From the NCBI GenBank assembly GCA_030039135.1, contig JASHQN010000030.1:1-18171 (forward strand): 18,171 nucleotides of DNA. Reading direction: 5' to 3'. This stretch comes from Thermoplasmata archaeon (GTDB lineage Archaea > Thermoplasmatota > Thermoplasmata > Lutacidiplasmatales > UBA184). Numbering within the stretch: the stretch's first letter is position 1; every line of letters starts with the position of its first letter. Below are positions 6,318 through 13,350 of the stretch, one piece after another. A program made the translations under genes and the position numbers. The notes below the pieces were generated by a model. It was given only the letters and a program-made list of their open reading frames with translations, was not told the DNA's origin and searched no databases.

Positions 6318-7142
6318 CTAGGTTTCGGACCGGGATCGGACCCGTCGCCACCGGATCGTCGCCTCAACGAGGGCGAACGGTTTCATCGCCGCTTCCACGT
6401 ACCGCAGCGGATGGGGGACCGGGCGTCGGCGTTCCCTAAGGCGTTCTTCCAGTTCCCCGTTCTTGAGGAGGGACATCCCCATAGCCACGAGGTAGCGGTA
6501 CCGCTTGCGCGCCCACCGCCAGAGGCTCGTCTCCGAGCTCTTGTCGTGGAAGACGAATGCGTCGGGAACGAAGACGCCCGAAGCTCCCTGGCGTAGCGCG
6601 CGAACCTCGAGGTCATGGTCCTCCGCGAACGGAATTCGGGGATCGAATCCCAGCCGGCGAAGGAGCGCCGCGGACCAGGCGGAGTTCTGGAGCGGAACGT
6701 AGCGGATACTGCGCGGAACGAGGTCCGAGTAGATCGACCTCTCGAGGAGCTCGTAGTACCGCTCGATCGACGTCTCGGCTGGCCGGACCGGGCGCGTCGG
6801 CCCACCGGTGAACGCAGCCCGGCCCTCCTCGATCGGGGCCACGAGGCGGCCCAACCATTCGGCAGGGGCGCGTTCGTCTGAGTCGAGGAACGCCACGATG
6901 TCCTCGTGCAGGAGCGGAAGTGATCCGGCGCGCGCGTCGACCACCCCCCCGGGGAACTGCGCGATGTCAACCGGGAGACCTGGCGCGGCCGCGGTGAGCG
7001 CCGCGGCCAGGCTCGGCGGGGTCTCGGTGGACGCTGCCACGAGAACGCGGTCGGGTCGTCGGCTCTGGCCACCGAGCGACCGGAGCGCCTCGACCGCTCG
7101 CACGTCGTCCCGCACCGCAAGCTCGACGCAGACCGTCGCCAC
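6318..7142 (-). CDS. Glycosyltransferase family 2-like (GT-A fold)
   Basis: The product is 274 residues. It begins directly with a GT-A-like first strand (MATVCVELAVRDD). A metal-binding DxD motif reads DSD at 87-89 within AFLDSDERAP. The acceptor/base region reads FAEDHDLEVRALRQG at about 172-186, with the ED pair at 174-175 expected for inverting family 2 enzymes. Residues near 205-225 (WRWARKRYRY) and a basic C terminus may contact the membrane, but no transmembrane helices are present. The N-terminal sequence is shortened compared with typical family 2 proteins, and the usual donor-side acidic residues are less clear. The probable role is adding a sugar to a lipid- or protein-linked glycan. 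It is divergent from the GT-B gene and lies upstream of FKBP on the same strand. Confidence 0.8.
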   Translation of the reverse strand: MATVCVELAVRDDVRAVEALRSLGGQSRRPDRVLVAASTETPPSLAAALTAAAPGLPVDIAQFPGGVVDARAGSLPLLHEDIVAFLDSDERAPAEWLGRLVAPIEEGRAAFTGGPTRPVRPAETSIERYYELLERSIYSDLVPRSIRYVPLQNSAWSAALLRRLGFDPRIPFAEDHDLEVRALRQGASGVFVPDAFVFHDKSSETSLWRWARKRYRYLVAMGMSLLKNGELEERLRERRRPVPHPLRYVEAAMKPFALVEATIRWRRVRSRSET

Positions 7143-7208
7143 CTTCGCTCCACGACTCCGTCGACCCGCGGCGCGCCGCCGGGGGCGCAGCGCCCGACGG
7201 CCTGATAG

Positions 7209-7216
7209 TCCTTAAT
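7209..7216 (+). promoter_or_regulatory. TATA-like box of the GT-B glycosyltransferase gene
   Basis: TCCTTAAT is centred about 27 bases before the GTG at 7239. The in-frame ATG at 7215-7217 overlaps this box, so it would lie upstream of the transcript and is unlikely to be used. The box therefore supports GTG 7239 as the start. Confidence 0.5.
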
Positions 7217-7238
7217 GGCGGGGGATGGTCGGGAACCT

Positions 7239-8276
7239 GTGCGCGTGGTGCTGATCGGTGGCGGGGTCCAACCGATCCCGCCGACGGGCTACGGCGGGAC
7301 CGAGCGCTTCCTCGCCGATCTCCAACGCGCCCTCGGGGCCGCCGGCCACGAGCCGATCGTGGTCAACCAGGTGCGTCACCGACGCCAGCGAGACGAGTAT
7401 CCGTTCGCCTGGGAACTACCCGGACTCCTTCGGCGCGAGCGGTACGATGTGCTCCACGCGAACTCGCCGGTCGTTGCGAACCGCCTCGCGCTCGGCGGCT
7501 ACCCGTACGTGTACACCTCGCATTCTCGCCATTGGTACTACCGGGAGCGCCTGAGCCACCGGTGGGGATTCTGGCTGGAACGTCGGGCGGTCCGCCGGGC
7601 CTCGGCGCCGGTAGCATTGACCGAGCCCCTCGCCCGGACCATGCGGGCCCGCGTTCCTTCGACGCGTCGACCGATCTCGGTGATCCCGTTCGGGGTCGAC
7701 GGGGACCGGTTCCGCCCGGCCTGGGAGGTGCGGACCGGCTCGCGAGCGTTGGGCGTGGGAGTGGTCGCGCCCTTCAAGCGCTGGGAGCTCGCCGCGAGCG
7801 CACTGCGTGGGACCGGCCTCACCTTCACGCTCGTCGGTCCGATCCCGGACCCGGCCTACGCCGAACGGGTCCGCACCTCTGGGGACCGCGTAGAGCTCAC
7901 CGGGGAGATCTCGGAAGAAGAACTGACCCGGCGGTTCGCGACCAGCGACCTCCTCGTCCATCCGAGCCGCGCCGAGCTGCTCGCCGGCGTCGTCGTGCAG
8001 GCGCTCTCGGCGGGCCTCCCCGTGATCGGTGGCCCGGCCCTTGAGGGGGTCGTCGACCACGGACGGGACGGCTGGATCGTGCCCGACGCAGATCCGGCGG
8101 GGTTCGTCGCGGGACTTCGCGAGCGCGCGCTCGCGCTCGGGCAGGACGCTAGCCTGCGCCGGAGCGTCGGCGAGGCCGGTCGCGCGATCGCCCAAGAGCG
8201 GTTCTCGTGGCCGGCCGTGGTCGCGAAGTACGTGGAGCTCTACCGTGCCGTGGCGGCCGAACCGCAACGCGGCTGA
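7239..8276 (+). CDS. GT-B glycosyltransferase (family 4-like)
   Basis: From GTG 7239 the product is 345 residues and begins with the typical GT-B strand and loop MRVVLIGGG...PPTGYGGTERF, which binds the acceptor side. The C-terminal nucleotide-sugar domain is clear: VIPFGVDGDRF near 148-158, VVAPFKRWE near 175-183, and VHPSRAELLAGVVVQALSAGLPVIGG at about 240-265. In the EX7E motif the first acid is Glu246, but the second position, usually Glu, is Gln254 (codon CAG). The donor and acceptor are not predictable. An ATG eight codons upstream (7215) is rejected because it overlaps the TATA-like box. Its end is only 6 bases from the end of the convergent epimerase gene, which suggests the two act on related sugars. 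Confidence 0.87.
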   Translation: MRVVLIGGGVQPIPPTGYGGTERFLADLQRALGAAGHEPIVVNQVRHRRQRDEYPFAWELPGLLRRERYDVLHANSPVVANRLALGGYPYVYTSHSRHWYYRERLSHRWGFWLERRAVRRASAPVALTEPLARTMRARVPSTRRPISVIPFGVDGDRFRPAWEVRTGSRALGVGVVAPFKRWELAASALRGTGLTFTLVGPIPDPAYAERVRTSGDRVELTGEISEEELTRRFATSDLLVHPSRAELLAGVVVQALSAGLPVIGGPALEGVVDHGRDGWIVPDADPAGFVAGLRERALALGQDASLRRSVGEAGRAIAQERFSWPAVVAKYVELYRAVAAEPQRG

Positions 8277-8282
8277 GGCCGG

Positions 8283-9251
8283 TCACGCCCGGCCGGCACG
8301 GGACGCGACCATCTCGGCGATCGTCCGGTCGACGGCTTCGGCGCTCGAGTGCCGAGGCGACCAGCCGAGGGCCCGGATCCGGTCGATGGCGAGCCACTGC
8401 TGGGGGACGTCCCCGACCCAGCCTCGGGGGCCGCCGGTGTACTCGATCCGGGCCCGACCTCCGTGGGCCGCGACGACCTTCTCGGCGATCTCCCGCACCG
8501 AGATCCGGTCCGGCGCGCCGAGGTTGAGGACGTTGACGGGAGCGCGGGCGCGCTCCGCCGCGAGGAGCATCCCCTCGACGCAGTCCTCGGTGCGGAGGTA
8601 GCTCTTCGACTGCCGGCCGTCCCCGAGCACCTCCAGCCGGTCCGGCGTCGCCTCGAGCTTCGCGAAGAAGTCGTAGAGCACGCCGTGCGTCATCCCCGGG
8701 CCGATGATGTTGGCGAAGCGGAAGATGTGGGCCGTGAAGCCATAGTTGTGGGCGTACGCCGAGAGGAACCCCTCGACCGCGAGCTTCCCTGCGCCGTAGA
8801 ACGATTCCGGCGCGAGCGGCCCATAGTCCTCGGGGGTCGGGAATACCGTCGGAAGGCCGTAGACCACGCTCGACGAAGAGAACCGCACGAGCGGGACGTC
8901 CCGGCGACGCGCCTCGTCGAGGAGCCGAAGCGAGGCGATCACCCCCTCCTCGAAATCGAGACGGGGACCTGCCCGGCCGGCCTTGCGGATGTCGGTATTG
9001 GCCGCGAGGTGCCAGATCGACGTCGCCCCCTTGAGAGCCGTCGAGTACTCGCGCGGTCGCTTGAGGTCGGCGACGGTGAGCGAGAGTCGTTGCGTGTCGG
9101 CGGGCGGCAAGTGTTCGCGTCGTCCGGCCGACAGGTTATCGATCACGCGCACGCTCGCCCCGTCGGCGAGCAGCGCGCGGACGAGGACCGATCCGACGGC
9201 GCCGGCGCCGCCCGTGACGACCACCGGCCCGGTTCGTGGGGTGCCCGTCAT
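8283..9251 (-). CDS. NAD-dependent sugar epimerase/dehydratase (extended SDR, GalE-like)
   Basis: This is a 322-residue extended short-chain dehydrogenase/reductase, probably acting on a nucleotide-activated sugar (for example UDP-sugar 4-epimerisation or dehydration). The nucleotide-binding motif GGAGAVG is at 14-20, and an acidic residue at the end of strand 2 (VIDN, Asp38) favours NAD over NADP. The serine cluster SSSSVVYG is at 125-132, and the catalytic YxxxK reads YGAGK at 152-156. RFANIIGPGMTHG and NLGAPDRISVREIA are also as expected for the family. The exact reaction cannot be told from sequence alone. The ATG at 9251-9249 is supported by a TATA-like box about 32 bases upstream. Confidence 0.92.
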   Translation of the reverse strand: MTGTPRTGPVVVTGGAGAVGSVLVRALLADGASVRVIDNLSAGRREHLPPADTQRLSLTVADLKRPREYSTALKGATSIWHLAANTDIRKAGRAGPRLDFEEGVIASLRLLDEARRRDVPLVRFSSSSVVYGLPTVFPTPEDYGPLAPESFYGAGKLAVEGFLSAYAHNYGFTAHIFRFANIIGPGMTHGVLYDFFAKLEATPDRLEVLGDGRQSKSYLRTEDCVEGMLLAAERARAPVNVLNLGAPDRISVREIAEKVVAAHGGRARIEYTGGPRGWVGDVPQQWLAIDRIRALGWSPRHSSAEAVDRTIAEMVASRAGRA

Positions 9252-9278
9252 GGCCGGCGGGGGACGACTCAGGGAAGC

Positions 9279-9288
9279 ATATATAAAT
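9279..9288. promoter_or_regulatory. Bidirectional TATA-like box between the epimerase and the 74-aa gene
   Basis: ATATATAAAT is the strongest AT-rich element of the region and reads as a TATA box in both directions. For the minus-strand epimerase it predicts a leader of about 6 bases. For the plus-strand gene at 9349 it predicts a leader of about 40 bases. No second AT-rich element is evident in the 97-base gap, so one box may serve both genes. Confidence 0.5.
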
Positions 9289-9348
9289 GAACGGCCGCCT
9301 AAACTCGACGGCCATCCGAGGTTGCACAGTCCTTCGGTGCGTGATCGA

Positions 9349-9573
9349 ATGCGAACGTACGTCCGAATGACTTTTCACTCGGAAGGCGCCGATCCGTCGA
9401 AGGTGATGGAGGTCATGCGCCAGCTCGGCTTCGAGGAGTCGATGGGCATGCACGACTTCGTCTACAAGTGGAAGGACAAGGCGGGTCTCGACAACGTAAT
9501 CCGTCTGGTCGCGGACATGCATGCGCGATTGAAGGGTCTCGACGTGAACTACGAGATCACGACGATATCTTGA
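9349..9573 (+). CDS. Conserved-looking small protein with ferredoxin-like fold pattern, unknown
   Basis: The product is 74 residues from ATG 9349; an in-frame ATG at 9367 is an alternative. The predicted order is strand (TYVRMTFHSE), helix (DPSKVMEVMRQLG), strand (HDFVYKWK), helix (LDNVIRLVADMHARLKG), strand (VNYEITTIS), a ferredoxin-like or ACT-like arrangement. There are no cysteines, so it is not a metal ferredoxin. I recall similar short uncharacterised proteins in other Euryarchaeota but cannot name a family. It is followed after 18 bases by a winged-helix gene, so the two are probably in one transcript, and a regulatory or ligand-sensing role is a guess from that context. Confidence 0.75.
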   Translation: MRTYVRMTFHSEGADPSKVMEVMRQLGFEESMGMHDFVYKWKDKAGLDNVIRLVADMHARLKGLDVNYEITTIS

Positions 9574-9591
9574 GTCCCGGTCGTGGGGGAG

Positions 9592-9975
9592 ATGCCACCG
9601 GAAGACGTGGAGCGGCTGGAACGTTCCCTCCTGTTGCATCTTCTGGAACATCGCGGCCAGCAGATCCGCTTCGAGGCGGATCAGTGGACGACCGAGTTTG
9701 GGATCGCGCGTAAGTTCTCGAGCGAGGACCCCGCGATGCTGAAGAACGCCCTGCGCTCCCTCGAGATGTCGAGGATGGTGTTCCGCCGGACCCAGTACGT
9801 GGTCGGCTACTCCGAGCCGAAGCACGTCTTCTCGCTGACCCCCTCGGGTCACCGCAAGGCGCTCGAGTACCTCCACGAGCAGCTCCCGCCGGACCAGGGT
9901 TCGGGGGATGATGGCTCCGACGCGGAGGCCACGAGCCCGCGGTCCCCGCGGCGTGGTCACGTCTCGAGCGGTTGA
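9592..9975 (+). CDS. Winged-helix DNA-binding protein
   Basis: The product is 127 residues from ATG 9592, which is preceded by a purine-rich TGGGGGA; a GTG at 9583 is also in frame. A helix (VERLERSLLLHLLEHRG), a helix with TTEFGIARKFSSED, then a recognition-helix-like ALRSLEMSRMVFRRTQYVVGY and PKHVFSLTPSGHRKALEYLHEQ match the winged-helix layout of archaeal regulators, where LTPSGHRKA closes the wing and starts the last helix. The C-terminal 25 residues are acidic, Ser-rich and probably disordered. The gene lies between the 74-aa gene and the acetyltransferase, in what looks like one operon. Target genes are unknown; autoregulation of this small operon is the simplest idea. Confidence 0.75.
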   Translation: MPPEDVERLERSLLLHLLEHRGQQIRFEADQWTTEFGIARKFSSEDPAMLKNALRSLEMSRMVFRRTQYVVGYSEPKHVFSLTPSGHRKALEYLHEQLPPDQGSGDDGSDAEATSPRSPRRGHVSSG

Positions 9976-9983
9976 CCCGACCG

Positions 9984-10535
9984 ATGGCAGCAGTCGAGGG
10001 CGCGGCCATCCGGCTCCGCCCGCTCGACCCGGTAGAGTACGCGAAGCTCTTCGCCTGGTACAATGACCCCGAGGTCGTCGCGCCGTACGATCGATTCTCG
10101 GTGGACACCATGGACAGTTTCGTCGCGGGCGTCCAGAGCGCGGCCGACGACCCGGCGTCGCTCGCGCCGCGGTTCGTCATCGAACGCCGCGAAGCGCCCG
10201 GCGCGATCGGATTCGTCGGATACTACCGTGCCCACCCGGTCCTCGAGTACGTCGACGTGTGGTACGTGATCGGTGACCGGGGCGCGCGGGGAAAGGGGTT
10301 CGGTCGCGAGGCCGTCGCGCTCCTCGTCGACCACCTCTACGCCACGACCTCGGTCGTCCGAGTCGGCGCGACCTGCGACGTCGACAACGAGCCGTCGTAC
10401 CGCCTCCTCGAGGGGCTCGGATTCCGGCGCGAAGGGACCCTGCGGTCGGCGCTCTACCACCATGCCCGGTGGCACGATGTCTACGTCTACGGTGTCACTC
10501 GGCCGGAGTGGACGGCGCGCCGTCGACCACGGTGA
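9984..10535 (+). CDS. GNAT-family N-acetyltransferase (RimJ/RimL-like)
   Basis: The product is 183 residues from ATG 9984, 8 bases after the winged-helix stop; a TTG at 9972 is in frame but overlaps the preceding gene. The sequence begins with IRLRPLDPVEYAKLFAWYNDPEV, typical of the RimJ/RimL subgroup. The acetyl-CoA loop reads RGKGFGREA at 102-110, followed by the helix VALLVDHLY and the motif DVDNEPSYRLLEGLGF at 132-147, where Asn135 is characteristic. GTLRSALYHHARWHDVYVYG closes the fold. The substrate may be a protein N terminus, an amine or an amino sugar. The last 41 bases overlap the end of the convergent AlaX gene. Confidence 0.9.
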   Translation: MAAVEGAAIRLRPLDPVEYAKLFAWYNDPEVVAPYDRFSVDTMDSFVAGVQSAADDPASLAPRFVIERREAPGAIGFVGYYRAHPVLEYVDVWYVIGDRGARGKGFGREAVALLVDHLYATTSVVRVGATCDVDNEPSYRLLEGLGFRREGTLRSALYHHARWHDVYVYGVTRPEWTARRRPR

Positions 10536-11253
10536 ATCCGAGCCGGCTCGCACCGCCCGTCAGGACCGTCGGGGGAGCAAACCGGACGTCACCGACCTCG
10601 CCCGTCGAGCGAACGTGGGTCCCCCCGCACGGGCACGCGTCGGTGGACGCGATCTCGACCACGCGGACGGGATCGACGTGCGCCGGTAAGGGCACGAGAC
10701 CGGAACGTCCGGCGTCCGGATGCGAGCCCCACTCGGCCCGGGGAACCCACCGGATCGCGACCGACAAGGAACGCGCGACGGCGCGATCGAAATCCTCCTG
10801 GACGCGCGCGAGCAGATCCGGCGCGAGGGGACCCTCGAGATCGATCGTCGCGGACGCGCCGGCAAGATTGGCCCGGCGGGTCCGTCGGCCGCTCCGCTCG
10901 TAGACGAGGGCGCTCAGGAGGTGCTGTCCCGTGTGCAGCCGCATGTGGCGATAGCGTCGGTCCCAATCCAGCGACCCGACGAGCGCCCGACCGACGAGGA
11001 GGTGTCGGCTCGCATCGGGCGGGGCACGGACGCGGTGGACGACCGCCGGGCCCGATTTCGTGACGTCCACGACCTCGAAACGGTGGCCCGCCTCGTCCTG
11101 GAGCGTGCCGCGGTCGGACGGCTGGCCGCCGCCCGCGGGATAGAAGTACGTGCGGTCCAGCACGATCGCGCCAGGAGGGAGCGCGGTGATGCGCGCATGG
11201 AACTCTCGGACGTACGCCGAAGGGAGATCCTCGAGGTACGCGAGCTCGGTCAT
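10495..11253 (-). CDS. alaX: AlaX-type alanyl-tRNA editing protein
   Basis: This is a free-standing trans-editing hydrolase related to the AlaRS editing domain; it deacylates mischarged tRNA(Ala), typically Ser-tRNA(Ala). It has 252 residues, consistent with the medium form (AlaX-M) that includes the glycine-rich motif, seen here as FYPAGGGQPSDRGTL at about 37-51. The four zinc ligands are visible: HTGQH at 107-111 (His107, His111) and CGGTH at 209-213 (Cys209, His213). An extra cysteine at 207 makes the second motif CPCGGTH. The ATG at 11253-11251 is followed by TELAYLED, and an AT-rich box sits 24-26 bases upstream, so the longer in-frame extension antisense to PCNA is not real. It is divergent from PCNA. 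Confidence 0.93.
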   Translation of the reverse strand: MTELAYLEDLPSAYVREFHARITALPPGAIVLDRTYFYPAGGGQPSDRGTLQDEAGHRFEVVDVTKSGPAVVHRVRAPPDASRHLLVGRALVGSLDWDRRYRHMRLHTGQHLLSALVYERSGRRTRRANLAGASATIDLEGPLAPDLLARVQEDFDRAVARSLSVAIRWVPRAEWGSHPDAGRSGLVPLPAHVDPVRVVEIASTDACPCGGTHVRSTGEVGDVRFAPPTVLTGGASRLGFTVVDGAPSTPAE

Positions 11254-11271
11254 CGACGGAGGGGATTCTCC

Positions 11272-11282
11272 GATAGAGAAAC
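11272..11282 (-). promoter_or_regulatory. AT-rich promoter box of alaX
   Basis: The minus strand reads TTTCTCTATCG, centred about 24-26 bases upstream of the alaX ATG, consistent with a leaderless transcript. It is a weaker TATA match than others in the window. Confidence 0.4.
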
Positions 11283-11312
11283 GCGTTGCGCGTCGGTCAC
11301 GAGCTAGAAGCC

Positions 11313-11320
11313 TTTTTAGA
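11313..11320 (+). promoter_or_regulatory. TATA-like box of the PCNA gene
   Basis: TTTTTAGA lies 37 bases before ATG 11353 and only 13 bases before ATG 11329. With the usual spacing, transcription would start near 11342, after the first ATG but before the second. This element decides the start codon of the PCNA gene. Confidence 0.5.
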
Positions 11321-11352
11321 GGGGGCCGATGTGTCGCGGCCCGAGGCTTCGG

Positions 11353-12084
11353 ATGTTCAAGCTGCGCATCAAGATGGAGAACCTCCGCGAGGTCGTCGAG
11401 GTGGTCTCCACGCTCGTGAGCGAGGTCAAGTTCACGATCTCGAAAGACGGTCTCGAGGCGAAGGCGGTCGACCCGTCCCACGTCGCGATGCTCGTGCTCA
11501 AGCTCAACAAGGGCGTCTTCGAGGAATTCACGGGCGAACCTACCGAGCTCGGCGTCGACGTCGAGAAGCTGAAGGAGGTCCTGCGCCTCTCGAAACCGGG
11601 CGACGTCATCGATCTCCAGTTCGACGGGAAGAACCGCTTGGTCGCGTCCCTCGGACGGGTGACCCGACAGATGGCGGTCGTCGATCCCGCGGGGATCACC
11701 GACCCGAAGGTGCCGAACGTGAGCCCTCCGGCGAGCGTGACCGTGAAGACCGAGGACCTCCGTCAGGGGATCCGGGGCAGCGAGAGCTTCACCGATCACG
11801 TGACCCTGACGCTGGATCCCGAGGCGTTCACCATGCACTCGGAAGGTGAGACCGACCGCCTCGACCTTCGGATCCCGAAGGACAACCTCTCCAAGCTCGA
11901 CGTCAAGGAGACGGTGAAGAGCATGTACCCCCTCGATTTCTTCTCCGCCATGGTGAAGTCGATCTCGGCGGAGGAGGCGACCCTCCACGTGGGAAACGAG
12001 TACCCGCTCAAGATCGAGTTCACGATGGGCGGGGGCCGCGGGGACGGCCGGTATCTCCTAGCCCCGCGCGTCGAAGAGGACTGA
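11353..12084 (+). CDS. pcn: DNA polymerase sliding clamp (PCNA)
   Basis: This is the homotrimeric ring that tethers DNA polymerase, ligase, FEN1 and other enzymes to DNA. It has 243 residues from ATG 11353, normal for archaeal PCNA. The start MFKLRIKMENLREVVEVVSTLVSE aligns with the usual N terminus, whereas the in-frame ATG at 11329 would add eight unrelated residues and lies upstream of the predicted transcript. KDGLEAKAVDPSHVAMLVLKL at about 33-53 is the domain 1 signature. The interdomain connector region follows near 110-125, and VGNEYPLKIEF with a C-terminal acidic end is as expected. A single clamp gene is seen here; whether the genome has paralogues is unknown. Confidence 0.97.
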   Translation: MFKLRIKMENLREVVEVVSTLVSEVKFTISKDGLEAKAVDPSHVAMLVLKLNKGVFEEFTGEPTELGVDVEKLKEVLRLSKPGDVIDLQFDGKNRLVASLGRVTRQMAVVDPAGITDPKVPNVSPPASVTVKTEDLRQGIRGSESFTDHVTLTLDPEAFTMHSEGETDRLDLRIPKDNLSKLDVKETVKSMYPLDFFSAMVKSISAEEATLHVGNEYPLKIEFTMGGGRGDGRYLLAPRVEED

Positions 12085-12115
12085 CCGGCCAACCCCCGGA
12101 TCCGGTCCCGCCATC

Positions 12116-12124
12116 CTCTTAATC
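12116..12124 (+). promoter_or_regulatory. TATA-like box of the thiolase gene
   Basis: CTCTTAATC is centred 25-26 bases before the ATG at 12145, so the thiolase mRNA is probably leaderless. It is the only AT-rich run in the 60-base gap after PCNA. Confidence 0.55.
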
Positions 12125-12144
12125 GGCGGTCCGGTCGTTCGGCC

Positions 12145-13350
12145 ATGGTCGTCCAGCCCCCCCACGAGGTCGCGATCCTCTCCGCCGTGCGCACACCGAT
12201 CGGTCGCTACGGCGGCACACTGAAGGCGGTCCCCGCGACGCGTCTCGGCGCCCTCGCGGCGCGCGCGGCGATCGATCGTGCCGGTTGGGGCCCCGCCGAC
12301 GTGGAGGAGGTGCTCTTCGGGCAGGCGATCGAGGCGGGCGCCGGCCAGAATCCGGCGCGGCAGGTCCTCCGGGGCGCCGGGATCCCCGATCCGGTCGGAG
12401 CCGCGACGATCAACATGGTCTGCGGCTCCGGCATGAAGGCGATCCAGCTCGGCTACTCGTTGATCCGCAGCGGCGACTTCGATCGGGTCCTCGTCGGCGG
12501 CATGGAAAGCATGTCGGGTTCCCCGTACCTGCTGCCGTCCGCGCTGCGGTGGGGCAGCCTACCGGGCCCGCACACGCTGGACGATGCCATGCAGCGTGAC
12601 TCGCTGGTCGACGCGTACGACGAGCACGAAATCATGGGTCTCACGGGCGAGCGCGTCGCGCGCAAGTTCGGACTGACCCGGGCCGAGGTCGATGCCTACG
12701 GACTGCGCAGCCATCTCCGTGCGTCGAGAGCGGTGGCGAACGGTACGTTCGCGAGCGAGATCGTGGCCGTCCCCCGGGAGCTCACGCCGGGCGGGGAGGG
12801 GCTGGACCACGATGAGGCGCCCCGCGCCGACACGACGCTCGAGAAGCTCGGCCGCCTGAAGCCGGCGTTCGCGCCCGATGGGGTCCTCACCGCCGGCAAC
12901 TCGTCGAAGCTATCGGACGGGGCCGCGGCGCTGGTCCTCGCGAGCGGCCGGGTCGTGAGTGAGGGGGGCAATCGTCCGATCGCATGGATCCATTCCGTGG
13001 CGGAGAGCGGAGTCCATCCGCGCGACGTGATGGAGTCGCCGATCCCGACGGTCCGCCGGCATCTCGCGCGGACGGGACTCGAGCCCCCCGACTTCGACCG
13101 CGTCGAGCACAACGAGGCGTACTCTTCGGCGTCGCTGGCGATCCAGCGCACCTTCGGCTTCACCGACGACCAGTTCAACGTGAACGGCGGCGCGGTCGCG
13201 CTCGGCCACCCGATCGGCGCGAGCGGCGCCCGCATCGTCGTCACGCTCGTGCAGGAGCTCGTGCGCTCCAAGACGTCCCTCGGCCTCGCCACGCTGTGCA
13301 TGGGCGGAGGTAACGGACTCAGCGTGGCCGTCCACCGCGAAGGACTCTAG
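12145..13350 (+). CDS. Thiolase (acetyl-CoA C-acyltransferase/acetyltransferase), bacterial-type
   Basis: The product is 401 residues, the normal length of homotetrameric degradative or biosynthetic thiolases. The nucleophile is Cys93 in NMVCGSGMKA, the base His355 is in ALGHPIGASGAR, and the second cysteine Cys385 is in LCMGGGNG. The motif usually read as NEAFA is HNEAYSS here, keeping Asn-Glu-Ala. The protein resembles the bacterial acyl-CoA thiolase branch rather than the archaeal mevalonate-pathway thiolase, which normally sits beside a DUF35 protein and HMG-CoA synthase; neither is present here. It could serve fatty-acid or branched-chain breakdown, polyketide-like condensation, or acetoacetyl-CoA formation. 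The stop codon shares the CTAG with the stop of the convergent cysS gene. Confidence 0.93.
   Translation: MVVQPPHEVAILSAVRTPIGRYGGTLKAVPATRLGALAARAAIDRAGWGPADVEEVLFGQAIEAGAGQNPARQVLRGAGIPDPVGAATINMVCGSGMKAIQLGYSLIRSGDFDRVLVGGMESMSGSPYLLPSALRWGSLPGPHTLDDAMQRDSLVDAYDEHEIMGLTGERVARKFGLTRAEVDAYGLRSHLRASRAVANGTFASEIVAVPRELTPGGEGLDHDEAPRADTTLEKLGRLKPAFAPDGVLTAGNSSKLSDGAAALVLASGRVVSEGGNRPIAWIHSVAESGVHPRDVMESPIPTVRRHLARTGLEPPDFDRVEHNEAYSSASLAIQRTFGFTDDQFNVNGGAVALGHPIGASGARIVVTLVQELVRSKTSLGLATLCMGGGNGLSVAVHREGL

Noticed and set aside
11254..11988. In-frame upstream extension of alaX (total 497 codons)
   Set aside because: The extension lies antisense to PCNA, and the AlaX family start and the promoter box both point to the ATG at 11253.
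12083..12107. Inverted repeat GACCGG/CCGGTC and palindrome CCGGATCCGG after PCNA as a terminator
   Set aside because: The arms are only 6 bases with a 13-base loop and no T run; this is within chance in such GC-rich DNA.
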